A stretch of DNA of 29,828 bases from CBDUQP01 sp965369385 (GTDB lineage Bacteria > Planctomycetota > Phycisphaerae > SM23-33), in the NCBI GenBank assembly GCA_965369385.1, contig CBDUQP010000026.1, positions 1 to 29,828 of the forward strand, read 5' to 3'. How positions within the stretch are numbered: position 1 is the first letter of the stretch; every line of letters begins with the position of its first letter. The position numbers were made by a program, and so were the translations under genes. A model generated the notes under the pieces. That model saw only the letters and a program-made list of their open reading frames with translations. It searched no databases and was not told where the DNA came from. Of this stretch, positions 8,448 to 16,165 are shown piece by piece.

Positions 8448-8566
8448 TTCTTTGTAACGGCGAATTTGTCGGGCTGCTGGATTCTTAAGTCCTTATCCGG
8501 TCCCGATGTACGTCGGGATTGCGGCCGGGGTGCCATCTGACATTCTTCCTGTTACAGACTACTAGT
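8445..8566 (+). repeat. Dispersed repeat, copy 1
   Basis: The stretch matches 21736..21892 closely: both share TAGTTCTTTG.AACGGCGAA at the left, then GTCGGGCTGCTGGATTC, GTCCTTATCCGG, the palindrome TCCCGATGTAC.TCGGGA (8501..8518 here) and CTTCCTGTTACAGACTAC at the right. Copy 1 lacks about 34 nt present in copy 2. It begins within the stop codon of the small basic protein gene. Confidence 0.85.
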
Positions 8567-9107
8567 AGTCTTCTTCCGGCGAGACTGTCTTTGTAGCGAC
8601 GACTCGTCACAACGAAACCTGTCTCCAGAAGGCAGGCCGCATGGCGAAAACGGACGAGCTGGAACGCTCGGGGCCTTTGATCTACCATTCTGCATCGCGA
8701 TCCTGTGGGATTGCGGCAGGACAGCCTTGCGGCAACGCCGAACCAAGAGCGTCCTTGGACGATCCGCTTCGAGCAATTCAAAATGCCCTCGAGGCTCGCT
8801 CCGGAAACGTTCATACGCTCCGATGGTGCGCTTTGGCGGCTGTCGGGGCTTTTGTTACGCGCCTGTACCTATTGCCCGCAATAACACGCTCTGGCAACCG
8901 ATAAGGGTAACGATAAGCATGCGGCCAACTCGTCGGGCAACTCAAACCGAGTTGCTTATCAGAGCTGAACTGACGTGCAAAAACGACATGTCGCAAAAAA
9001 GCCTGCCCACCGGCGACAGTCCATAAGCAAACAGCGGAAACCGCAGGCAAAGACAGAAGCCGAACGGACGGGCTTGCGATAGCAGAGCCCAAGATTGGAG
9101 CACAATA
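8567..9107. other. Non-coding stretch after dispersed repeat
   Basis: About 540 bases before the aminotransferase hold no gene I can support. A plus-strand frame 8641..8904 (87 codons) is open but its first part mirrors frames on the other strand and shows no family. Small inverted words exist (for example CCAAG/CTTGG near 8743..8758). The stretch may be an extension of the repeat family or an undescribed RNA. Confidence 0.4.
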
Positions 9108-10217
9108 ATGCGAAAAAGCCATACCATTGCCGACCGAATGAAGCTTATGGATGCCTCCGGGATCCGCAAAGTTTTCGATCTGGCTGCGAACATGACAAAT
9201 CCCATCAACCTTTCGATCGGGCAGCCCGACTTCGACGTACCCCAGGAAGTTCGCCAGGCGGCCGTAGATGCGATCTGTGAAGGAAAGAACAGCTACACCC
9301 AAACACAGGGAACCGTAGAGCTCAGGCAAGCCGTAGCCGCCGATGCCCAGGCGGAATTCGGATGGGATGCCGATAAGCAATACCTCATTACGTCAGGCGT
9401 CAGCGGCGCATTGGTGCTGGCATCGCTCACCCTGATAAACCCAGGCGATGAAGTCGTCTTCGCGGACCCCTACTTCGTGATGTATTCACACCTGGTAAGG
9501 CTGGCCGGTGGCGTGCCCGTACCGGTTGATACATACCCCGACTTCTGCCTTACCGCCGAACGCCTCGAAGCAGCCATCACCGACAAGACACGAATGCTGA
9601 TTATCAACTCTCCGTCCAACCCAACCGGATATGTTTATGATCGCCAGCAGCTCCAGGACATCGCCGACGTTTGTGCCAAGAACGACCTGCTCGTGATCTC
9701 CGACGAAATATATAACCTTTTCTGCTATGATCAGCCGTTCGTATCCATGGCGTCGATCTACGAAAACACGCTTCTGATGCGCGGTTTCTCCAAGAGCTAC
9801 GGCATGACAGGATGGCGAATCGGTTGGTGCACCGGACCAAAACCCATCCTCGACAAAATGACAATGCTGCAGCAATACAGCTTCGTATGTGCACCCAGTA
9901 TGGTGCAGGCCGCCGCCATTACCGCACTGAAGACAGACATGACGACCGAAGCGGAATCGTATAAGCGAAAACGCGACATGGTATTCGACGCACTCGGCGA
10001 GAAATTCGGCATGAGCAAGCCGGGCGGAGCATTCTATGCATTCGTTCCCGCCCCAGGCGGCGATGCGACAACGTTTGTCACCAAGGCTATCGAAAACAAC
10101 GTGCTGACTATTCCCGGAAACATATTCTCGGAGACAGATACGCATTTCCGGCTCGCTTACACTACAGAAGACGAAAAACTCGCCGAAGGCCTGGATATCC
10201 TCAAGAGTCTTGCCTGA
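9108..10217 (+). CDS. PLP-dependent aminotransferase, class I/II (aspartate aminotransferase fold)
   Basis: The 369-residue product carries the full class I/II signature set: NLSIGQPDFDVP near the N-terminus, YTQTQGTVELR, NSPSNPTG (residues 168-174, substrate arginine region), SDEIY with Asp199 for the pyridine nitrogen, and the PLP-binding lysine Lys229 in GFSKSYGMTGWRIGW. The C-terminal FRLAYTTEDEKL contains the carboxylate-binding arginine. It probably transfers an amino group between an amino acid and 2-oxoglutarate; the amino acid is not decided. GGAG lies 8 nt before the ATG. It precedes the fatty-acid-like cluster by about 200 nt and may or may not be part of it. Confidence 0.88.
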   Translation: MRKSHTIADRMKLMDASGIRKVFDLAANMTNPINLSIGQPDFDVPQEVRQAAVDAICEGKNSYTQTQGTVELRQAVAADAQAEFGWDADKQYLITSGVSGALVLASLTLINPGDEVVFADPYFVMYSHLVRLAGGVPVPVDTYPDFCLTAERLEAAITDKTRMLIINSPSNPTGYVYDRQQLQDIADVCAKNDLLVISDEIYNLFCYDQPFVSMASIYENTLLMRGFSKSYGMTGWRIGWCTGPKPILDKMTMLQQYSFVCAPSMVQAAAITALKTDMTTEAESYKRKRDMVFDALGEKFGMSKPGGAFYAFVPAPGGDATTFVTKAIENNVLTIPGNIFSETDTHFRLAYTTEDEKLAEGLDILKSLA

Positions 10218-10422
10218 CCCTTGCGGACGACAGCACCCTGTGATTACCCGCCGCCATGGGGTTGCGGCCTGTTTTTCACAGGCAGGATCAACAAGAAACA
10301 CTTGCAACCGCGAAGGGAAATAACTAAAACCCCCTAACGCCCAGCGATCAGGCCAGTGACGTGACAAGCATCGCAAATAGCACACTAACGTTTGTTGTTG
10401 TCGTAGTTAGGAAACACAGACA

Positions 10423-10926
10423 ATGAAGTTTCAACTTATAGATCGAATAGATTCAATAGAGCCCGGCAAGAGGATTCAGACTGCAAAGAATCTAACGCTT
10501 GCCGAAGAATACCTGGCAGATCACTTTCCTGATTTCCCGGTAATGCCTGGTGTCTTGATGATCGAGGCGATGGTTCAGTCGGCGGCGTGGCTGGTTCGTG
10601 TTGAACAGAATTGGTCCAAGAGCATAATAGTACTGTCTACCGCCAAGAACGTTCGCTACGCAAACTTCGTCAAACCGGGCGACACGCTGCGGTGCGACCT
10701 GCACGCCGTGGACATAACCGCAGACAGTGCAAAGTTTAAGGCCAGTTGCACCGTGGATAGCGGACAGACGGTTTCCGCACGGCTGGAGCTTCGCTGTTTC
10801 AATCTTGCAGACCGCAAAGATTACCTTGTCAAAGCCGACAAAGACATCCTGTCCGAACTCAAGCGGACGTTCGGGCTCATCGGCGGGCCCAAAGCACTTG
10901 AAGAGGCAGGCAAACAGACGGTTTAG
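10423..10926 (+). CDS. FabZ-like 3-hydroxyacyl-ACP dehydratase (hotdog fold), copy 1
   Basis: The 167-residue product matches FabZ: EEYLADHFPDFPVMPGVLMI with catalytic His34 and, in LMIEAMVQ, Glu48. The segment FVKPGDTLRCDL corresponds to the family's F..pV.PGD.L. It should dehydrate 3-hydroxyacyl-ACP to trans-2-enoyl-ACP in the cytoplasm. A C-terminal extension of about 25 residues beyond the hotdog core ends in a basic helix. It is the first gene of a cluster with ACP, a second FabZ-like gene and two ketosynthases. The gap to the ACP gene is 171 nt, so the ACP may have its own promoter. Confidence 0.88.
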   Translation: MKFQLIDRIDSIEPGKRIQTAKNLTLAEEYLADHFPDFPVMPGVLMIEAMVQSAAWLVRVEQNWSKSIIVLSTAKNVRYANFVKPGDTLRCDLHAVDITADSAKFKASCTVDSGQTVSARLELRCFNLADRKDYLVKADKDILSELKRTFGLIGGPKALEEAGKQTV

Positions 10927-11097
10927 AACACGATATAAACAGGAATCACAGATGCAAGTTTCCGGCATTGCCCGTTGACTTTCACTTGTGGAATACGTAT
11001 ACATAAGTGCCTTTTTTCGGAAAGACATAGACACGAATCAAGGCGTTTTGCAAAGCATTCGCTACACTGAAGTGGCGCCAACAGGAGAGATAGGCCA

Positions 11098-11487
11098 ATG
11101 CCGATGAATGAAACGGAAGTCTTTGAAAAAGTTAAGGATACGCTCGTTGAAGCTCTTGGGTTGGATGACGATGAAGTCACGCCCAATGCCACGCTCACGG
11201 GTGATCTGGGAGCAGAGTCCATCGACTTCCTCGATATCGTCTTCCGCCTCGAGAAGAGCTTCGATATCAAGATTCCCCGCGGCGAACTGTTCCCAGATAA
11301 CATCGTGAACAATCCTGATTTCGTCAAAGAGGGAAGGCTCACCGATATCGGTCTGACCGAACTGAAGACCAAAATGCCGCACGCTGACTTCACCGAGTTT
11401 GAGAAGGACCCGGACATCAACAACATGTCCGAGCTGTTCAAGGTCCAGACGATCGTGAACTACGTCGTAAGAAAAATCAGCGCGTAG
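11098..11487 (+). CDS. Acyl carrier protein, elongated
   Basis: The product (129 aa) begins as a normal ACP: helix 1 (FEKVKDTLVEALGL), then DLGAESIDFLDIVFRLEKSF, in which Ser41 is the expected 4'-phosphopantetheine site (ESI instead of the usual DSL). After IKIPRGELFPD an acidic insert of roughly 40 residues separates the core from a last helix (FKVQTIVNYVVRKI). Normal ACPs are about 80 residues, so this is a specialised carrier. A GGAGAG sequence lies about 9 nt before the ATG; a second ATG two codons on is possible. It sits just before a FabZ-like gene and two ketosynthase genes, which it presumably serves. Confidence 0.85.
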   Translation: MPMNETEVFEKVKDTLVEALGLDDDEVTPNATLTGDLGAESIDFLDIVFRLEKSFDIKIPRGELFPDNIVNNPDFVKEGRLTDIGLTELKTKMPHADFTEFEKDPDINNMSELFKVQTIVNYVVRKISA

Positions 11488-11617
11488 AACCACGTGTAGC
11501 ACCATAAGACCAATCAGCAACTGAACTAAATAATGATTGCCGATCGCCATCCAACGCAGGACGCCACAAGTGCCTGCCGGGCTGCGATTGGCAATCAGTA
11601 GTTACTGGAGCCTCCAA

Positions 11618-12088
11618 ATGCGATGGATATGGATTGACCGCTTTGAGGAATTCGAACCCCATAAGCGGGCGAAAGCCATCAAGAACGTCTCTCTTGCCGA
11701 AGAACACCTTCATGATCATTGGGAACCATTCCCGATCATGCCGTGTTCGCTCATGATCGAGGGAATGGCACAAACCGCCGGTATCCTCGTCGGGCAGGCT
11801 CGAAACTTCGAAGAGAAGGTAGTGCTGGCAAAGGTTACTAAGGCCCATTTCGATGATATCGTGGTCCCCGGCGACACCATTACCTACGAAGCCGAAATCG
11901 ATAGCGTGTCCGAAGCGGCAGCAGTTACAAAGGGAACCGTCTACAACAACGGCAAAGTAATAGGGCAAGTCGATCTCATATTTTCGCACGTTGACCAGAA
12001 TATGGCAGGAATGGAATTCCCTGAGGAGAATTTCGTCTTCACCGGGCAATTCGAACGCCTCGTGGCGCCGTTCCTGGAGGATAACTAA
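11618..12088 (+). CDS. FabZ-like hotdog protein, copy 2
   Basis: The start at 11618 is chosen because GGAG is 7 nt upstream, and because MRWIWIDRFEEFEPHKRAKA then aligns residue for residue with the first FabZ-like protein. The open frame extends back to 11537 without protein-like content. Catalytic His34 and Glu48 are kept in HDHWEPFPIMPCSLMIEGM, but the glycine that usually follows MP is Cys43. The 156-residue product should act on 3-hydroxyacyl-ACP or bind such intermediates. Its TAA overlaps the ATG of the next gene by one base (TAATG), so translation is probably coupled with the inactive ketosynthase. Confidence 0.82.
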   Translation: MRWIWIDRFEEFEPHKRAKAIKNVSLAEEHLHDHWEPFPIMPCSLMIEGMAQTAGILVGQARNFEEKVVLAKVTKAHFDDIVVPGDTITYEAEIDSVSEAAAVTKGTVYNNGKVIGQVDLIFSHVDQNMAGMEFPEENFVFTGQFERLVAPFLEDN

Positions 12089-13398
12089 TGGCTGACCGCC
12101 GCGTGGCTATCACCGGAGTGGGGGTTATGTCTGCCGCTGGAATGGGAATTGACCACCTGTGGCAAACTCTCATAGACGCAACTGCATGCACCCAGAGAAT
12201 CGATCTGTTCGATCCGGCGAATTTCCCTTGCCAGGTGGGCGGACAACTAAAAGAATTTTCCGCCAGACAATTCGTGCCGAAGTCATACCGAAAAGCTGTG
12301 AAAGTCATGGCTCGCGATATCGAAATCGCAGTGGCCGCCGCTGACCTCGCCTTCGCCGATGCAAATATCCTCACTAGAGCATCCGGCGAAGATATGACTA
12401 TCGCACCGGACAGGCTGGGATGCAACATCGGGGCAGGACTCATCGCCTGCGACCTCGATGAACTCGGAATCGCCGCCGCCCAGTCGCTCACAGATGGCAA
12501 GTTCGACATCAAAGCATGGGGACGCGACGGCATCAACTCGCTCACGCCGCTGTGGCTGCTGAAGTACCTGCCCAATATGCTCTCCTGCCACATCACGATT
12601 ATCCATGGCACCGAAGGGCCCAGCAACGCCATAACTTGCGAAGCGGCAAGCGGACTGATGAGCGTGGCCGAAGGCGCTCGCTGGATTATCCGCGATAGCG
12701 CCGATGCAGTCGTCGCCGGCGGAGCCGAATCCAAACTCAACCCCATGGGTGTACTTCGCCCCAGCCTGCTGGGACGCCTGTGTACCACGTGCAACGATAC
12801 CCCACAAACCGCGTGCCGCCCGTTCGATAAAGACGCTTGCGGAACCGTGGTCGGCGAAGGCGGCGCACTGATTATCCTCGAAGAGATGAGCCACGCTATA
12901 GATCGAGGAGCGAGCGTACATGCCGAAGTCGTCGGGTTCGCCAGCGCTTGCGATCCTGCCGGTATCAACGTTGATGAGCCCAACGCCGGATCACTCGACG
13001 TTGCTGTCAAAGCGGCACTTGCACATGCAGGCATCTGCCCCGGGCAAGTCGGCCTGATCTTTACCAACGGAACCGGCGTACCGGGCGAAGACGCCTGCGA
13101 ATCGGATGCATGGAAAAGCGTTTTCGGCGACAAACTCGCCGATATCCCTGCCGTCTCCATCACCGGCGCGTTGGGATCACTCTTTGCAGGAACATCGGCA
13201 GTCTCGCTTGCCGTGGCAATCAAAGCATTGCAAACGCAAACCGTACCTCCAACCGTAAACCACAAAACACCCGCCGATGGATGCGATCTGAATCTGCTTT
13301 CCCAACCCGTCCAAGCGGATATCGAGTATGCCGTCGTAGGTTCTTTCACTGTCGGCGGACAGAGCGCCGCCTGCGTGCTGAAGCGATATAAATCATGA
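12088..13398 (+). CDS. Catalytically dead ketosynthase homologue (chain-length-factor-like)
   Basis: The 436-residue product has the complete thiolase fold pattern of FabF-type enzymes (RRVAITGVGVMSAAG start, GGAES, CRPFDKDACGTVVGEGGALI, C-terminal SFTVGGQSA). Every catalytic residue is changed. The nucleophile position, TACAAS in the partner gene, reads TCEAAS here, giving Glu185 with a displaced Cys184. The first His (HGTA in the partner) is Asn327 in FTNGTG. The Lys and second His (VKGMFGH in the partner) are Thr359 and Ser364 in ITGALGS. This is the pattern of KS-beta/chain length factor subunits, which pair with an active KS. GGAGG lies just before the ATG, and the gene overlaps its active partner by 4 nt (ATGA). 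Confidence 0.85.
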   Translation: MADRRVAITGVGVMSAAGMGIDHLWQTLIDATACTQRIDLFDPANFPCQVGGQLKEFSARQFVPKSYRKAVKVMARDIEIAVAAADLAFADANILTRASGEDMTIAPDRLGCNIGAGLIACDLDELGIAAAQSLTDGKFDIKAWGRDGINSLTPLWLLKYLPNMLSCHITIIHGTEGPSNAITCEAASGLMSVAEGARWIIRDSADAVVAGGAESKLNPMGVLRPSLLGRLCTTCNDTPQTACRPFDKDACGTVVGEGGALIILEEMSHAIDRGASVHAEVVGFASACDPAGINVDEPNAGSLDVAVKAALAHAGICPGQVGLIFTNGTGVPGEDACESDAWKSVFGDKLADIPAVSITGALGSLFAGTSAVSLAVAIKALQTQTVPPTVNHKTPADGCDLNLLSQPVQADIEYAVVGSFTVGGQSAACVLKRYKS

Positions 13399-14681
13399 GT
13401 ATGAGAAGAGTCGCCATAACCGGAATGGGAACTGTCAATCCTCTCGCACACGATGTGGAAAGCACATGGCAGGCGATGATGGAAGGCAAGATTGGCATCC
13501 GCATGACCGAGATCTTCGATGCCAGCGAGTTTCCCACGAAATTCTCGGCCCAGGTGGTCGACTACAACATGGCAGACCAGGTTGACGACGCCGAAAAACA
13601 CAAACACGCAAGCCGCCATTGCACCTTCGCTCTCGGCGCCGCGGTGCAGGCATGGAAACAGTCCGGCCTGAACGCCTGCGACGATCTGAACCGGGACCGC
13701 GTTGGCGTTTACCTTGGAAGTGGCGAAGGCAGCCTGGATTTCGACAGTTACATCTCTGCCGTCGTGGATTCCTGGGATGAAGACCATATTGACACCCTGA
13801 AGTGGGCCCAGTTCGCCTTCAAGCGTATGGATAAATACCGTGAAGTGGAGCAGGAATCCCACATGGTGGCTGCCCATATCGCCGCGGAGTTCGATATTCG
13901 CGGACCGGCATCAAACATGCTCACCGCGTGTGCAGCCAGCACCCAAGCCCTCGGCGAGGCAATGTGGCTCATCCGCAACGCCGAAGCCGACGTCGTGATC
14001 TCAGGCGGAGCCCACAGCATGATTCACCCTCTGGGCGTTACAGGATTCAACCGCCTGACTGCCCTTTCCACCAGGAACGATGACTACCAGACCGCTTCCC
14101 GCCCATTTGACCTGACCAGAGACGGATTCGTCCTTGGCGAAGGTGCGAGTATCCTGATACTGGAAGACTACGATCACGCAGTAGCTCGCGGGGCAAACAT
14201 CCTGGCAGAAATTGTCGGATACGGTGCGAGCGCCGATGCGTTCCGAATCACCGATCAGGATCCCGAAGGCAACGGCGCGGCCGGAGCCATGCGGGCTGCC
14301 CTCAAAGACGCCGGACTGACCCCCGCCGACATAGATTACATCTCCGCACACGGAACAGCCACAAAGCAGAATGACCAGGTAGAAACCGTCGCGATGAAAC
14401 AGGTATTCGGCGAAAACACCACAACGCCGGTGTCGTCGGTCAAAGGTATGTTCGGACACCTCATAGCTGCCGCCGGCGCAACCGAACTCATAACCTGCAT
14501 ACTGGCGATTCGAGAGCAAATGCTTCCCCAAACCGTCAGCTACAACACCCCAGATCCTTCGTGTGACATGGACTACATTCCCAACACACCCCGCAAGGCC
14601 AACGTCAAATGCTGCATGAGCAACTCCATGGGGTTCGGCGGCCAGAACAACACACTCATCGTCACAAGGGCTCAGCAATAG
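13395..14681 (+). CDS. Beta-ketoacyl-ACP synthase II (FabF-type), active
   Basis: The 428-residue product has all condensing-enzyme residues: Cys179 in NMLTACAAST, His319 in YISAHGTATKQND, Lys350 and His355 in VSSVKGMFGHLIAAAGATE, and the C-terminal SNSMGFGGQNNTLI. It would condense acyl-ACP with malonyl-ACP in the cytoplasm. The start at 13395 overlaps the stop of the inactive homologue (ATGA), indicating coupled translation and probable heterodimer formation; ATG 13401 (MRRVAITG) is an alternative. An unusual insertion of about 20 residues near positions 118-150 (DSYISAVVDSWDEDHIDTLK and onwards) sits in the dimer/substrate region. Whether it makes fatty acids, polyenes or another lipid is not decided by sequence. 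Confidence 0.9.
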   Translation: MSMRRVAITGMGTVNPLAHDVESTWQAMMEGKIGIRMTEIFDASEFPTKFSAQVVDYNMADQVDDAEKHKHASRHCTFALGAAVQAWKQSGLNACDDLNRDRVGVYLGSGEGSLDFDSYISAVVDSWDEDHIDTLKWAQFAFKRMDKYREVEQESHMVAAHIAAEFDIRGPASNMLTACAASTQALGEAMWLIRNAEADVVISGGAHSMIHPLGVTGFNRLTALSTRNDDYQTASRPFDLTRDGFVLGEGASILILEDYDHAVARGANILAEIVGYGASADAFRITDQDPEGNGAAGAMRAALKDAGLTPADIDYISAHGTATKQNDQVETVAMKQVFGENTTTPVSSVKGMFGHLIAAAGATELITCILAIREQMLPQTVSYNTPDPSCDMDYIPNTPRKANVKCCMSNSMGFGGQNNTLIVTRAQQ

Positions 14682-14918
14682 AATCAGGCGGGTCAGGAAC
14701 ACTGGATACCTGACATGGCAACTGTGCTTTCTAGTCCTTTTCTTGCAAGTGGTTATGCTCAGATTATCAAGACCATAGCCTGAATTGCTGGCGATGTCGG
14801 TCCCAAATACATGACAGAAGCTTGATATTCCTCGTATTCACTGCGTATTCTAATAGCAATCACAGGCTATTTGTCACAATGTGGTAGCTTGCGGAAGGAA
14901 CCGAGCTGAAAGGACGCA

Positions 14919-15989
14919 ATGGAAGCACTGGGCACCATGTTAACGACGATGCTTGCCGATCCGCCGTGGCTCGTACAGCACTGGGCGGCGATGATTATCG
15001 CGATCACATGTTGCTCGTTGCTGCTCTTTGTGGTGCTCCTGCTTACGAAGTATGTCCGGATCGTGCTGAATATCTTCTGTGACACGCCTCCGCCACTTTC
15101 GATGGGGCCGGTGGATTTCAAGCGTCTGCATGGTGAGATGGTGCGATTCCGCAGTTTCGACGGTACGAACCTGCGAGGAATGCACCTTGCGCCGAATAAC
15201 CACACCGAATACAAAGGCACGATAATTTTCTGCCATGAATACGGTTCGGACATGTACAGTTGCGCTCGCTATGCCCGGCCGCTGGTGGAAGTCGGTTTCG
15301 ACGTGTTCACCTTCGACTATCGCGGACACGGCGAGAGCAGCAATCGCGGAAAATACAAACCCCTGCAATGGCCATCAGACAAGGAACTTGAGGACACGCT
15401 CGGCGCAATCGCCTACGTGGAGGCATCTCTCGAAGCGGAAGGCAAACCCAGGGAAATAGGCCTTTTTGGGATCTCTCGAGGTGCCGGATCGAGCATTCTC
15501 GCTGCCAGCACGTCGCCCAATGTGAAAGCAATCGTGTGTGATGGTGTATTCAGCACAGATTTGACGCTCATTTCCTGCATGAAACGCTGGGCAAACATCT
15601 TCGCCAAGGTGAAGCTCGTTTACGAAAACCACTCCGATGCGTTCTGGAACTTCCTGTACTGGCTTATCGCCAAATTTGCCCAACCGAAGCTCGGATGTCG
15701 ATATCCGTCGGTACAGAAAGCCATGCAGGAGATGGGAAATCGCCCCATCTATTTCGTATATGGCCAAAAGGACAGTTACATACGCGAAGAGCAGACCCGT
15801 CATCTTCACCAGCTCGCTCCGTCCCCTAAGTACCTGTGGATATGCCCCGGCGCCAAGCACAACCAGGCAGTCGTCGTAGAGCCCATGCAATATGCCTGTC
15901 GCGTTATCGCATTCTTTAACCGTCACCTGGCTGGCATGGAAGTACCCGAGAGCGAAATCACCTCGCCGACAGCTATTGAAGTCGCCTGA
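14919..15989 (+). CDS. Membrane-anchored alpha/beta hydrolase
   Basis: The 356-residue product begins with one membrane helix (about residues 22-43) and continues as an alpha/beta hydrolase: GTIIFCHEYGSDM oxyanion region, FDYRGHGES, nucleophile elbow GISRGAG with Ser186, acid Asp285 in YGQKDSYI and His314 in GAKHNQAV. Such enzymes cleave esters, thioesters or amides. A helical insertion (about 215-262) could form a lid. The AAAGGA motif just before the ATG supports the start. It lies 237 nt after the active ketosynthase and before a GH3-type acyl-activating enzyme, so acyl release or transfer is a reasonable inference, not shown by the sequence. Confidence 0.85.
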   Translation: MEALGTMLTTMLADPPWLVQHWAAMIIAITCCSLLLFVVLLLTKYVRIVLNIFCDTPPPLSMGPVDFKRLHGEMVRFRSFDGTNLRGMHLAPNNHTEYKGTIIFCHEYGSDMYSCARYARPLVEVGFDVFTFDYRGHGESSNRGKYKPLQWPSDKELEDTLGAIAYVEASLEAEGKPREIGLFGISRGAGSSILAASTSPNVKAIVCDGVFSTDLTLISCMKRWANIFAKVKLVYENHSDAFWNFLYWLIAKFAQPKLGCRYPSVQKAMQEMGNRPIYFVYGQKDSYIREEQTRHLHQLAPSPKYLWICPGAKHNQAVVVEPMQYACRVIAFFNRHLAGMEVPESEITSPTAIEVA

Positions 15990-16165
15990 CCTGATTACCT
16001 CTGACAGGGCCAATTCCCCACTGTGCTTGTACCCTTGAATCGCATATACTCCTACCATGCGGTCCTTGCGATGATTCTGTTTGATGTCGTATCGAGGACT
16101 TGCGACGTTGCCGACCCCTCGCTTTGGCAGGTATACGGTAAGATCATAGAGAGAGAATCCGGGAC

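Noticed and set aside
8641..8904. Plus-strand frame of 87 codons starting MAKTDELERSG
   Set aside because: It has a possible ribosome binding site, but its content mirrors equally open frames on the other strand next to a dispersed repeat, and no family resemblance is seen. Left as non-coding.
10269..10285. Hairpin GCCTGT/ACAGGC after the aminotransferase gene
   Set aside because: The T-run is in the loop rather than after the stem, so it is not a rho-independent terminator.
12039..13877. Long minus-strand frame (612 codons) opposite the ketosynthase genes
   Set aside because: It is an antisense shadow of two well-supported, GC-biased plus-strand genes; no domain is recognised in it.
14692..14714. 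Stem GTCAGG/CCTGAC after the active ketosynthase gene
   Set aside because: The stem is only 6 bp with an 11-nt loop and no U-tract, too weak to call a terminator.
16027..16050. Promoter-like words TTGTAC and TATACT before the GH3 gene
   Set aside because: The spacing is only 12 nt, too short for a sigma-70 promoter.
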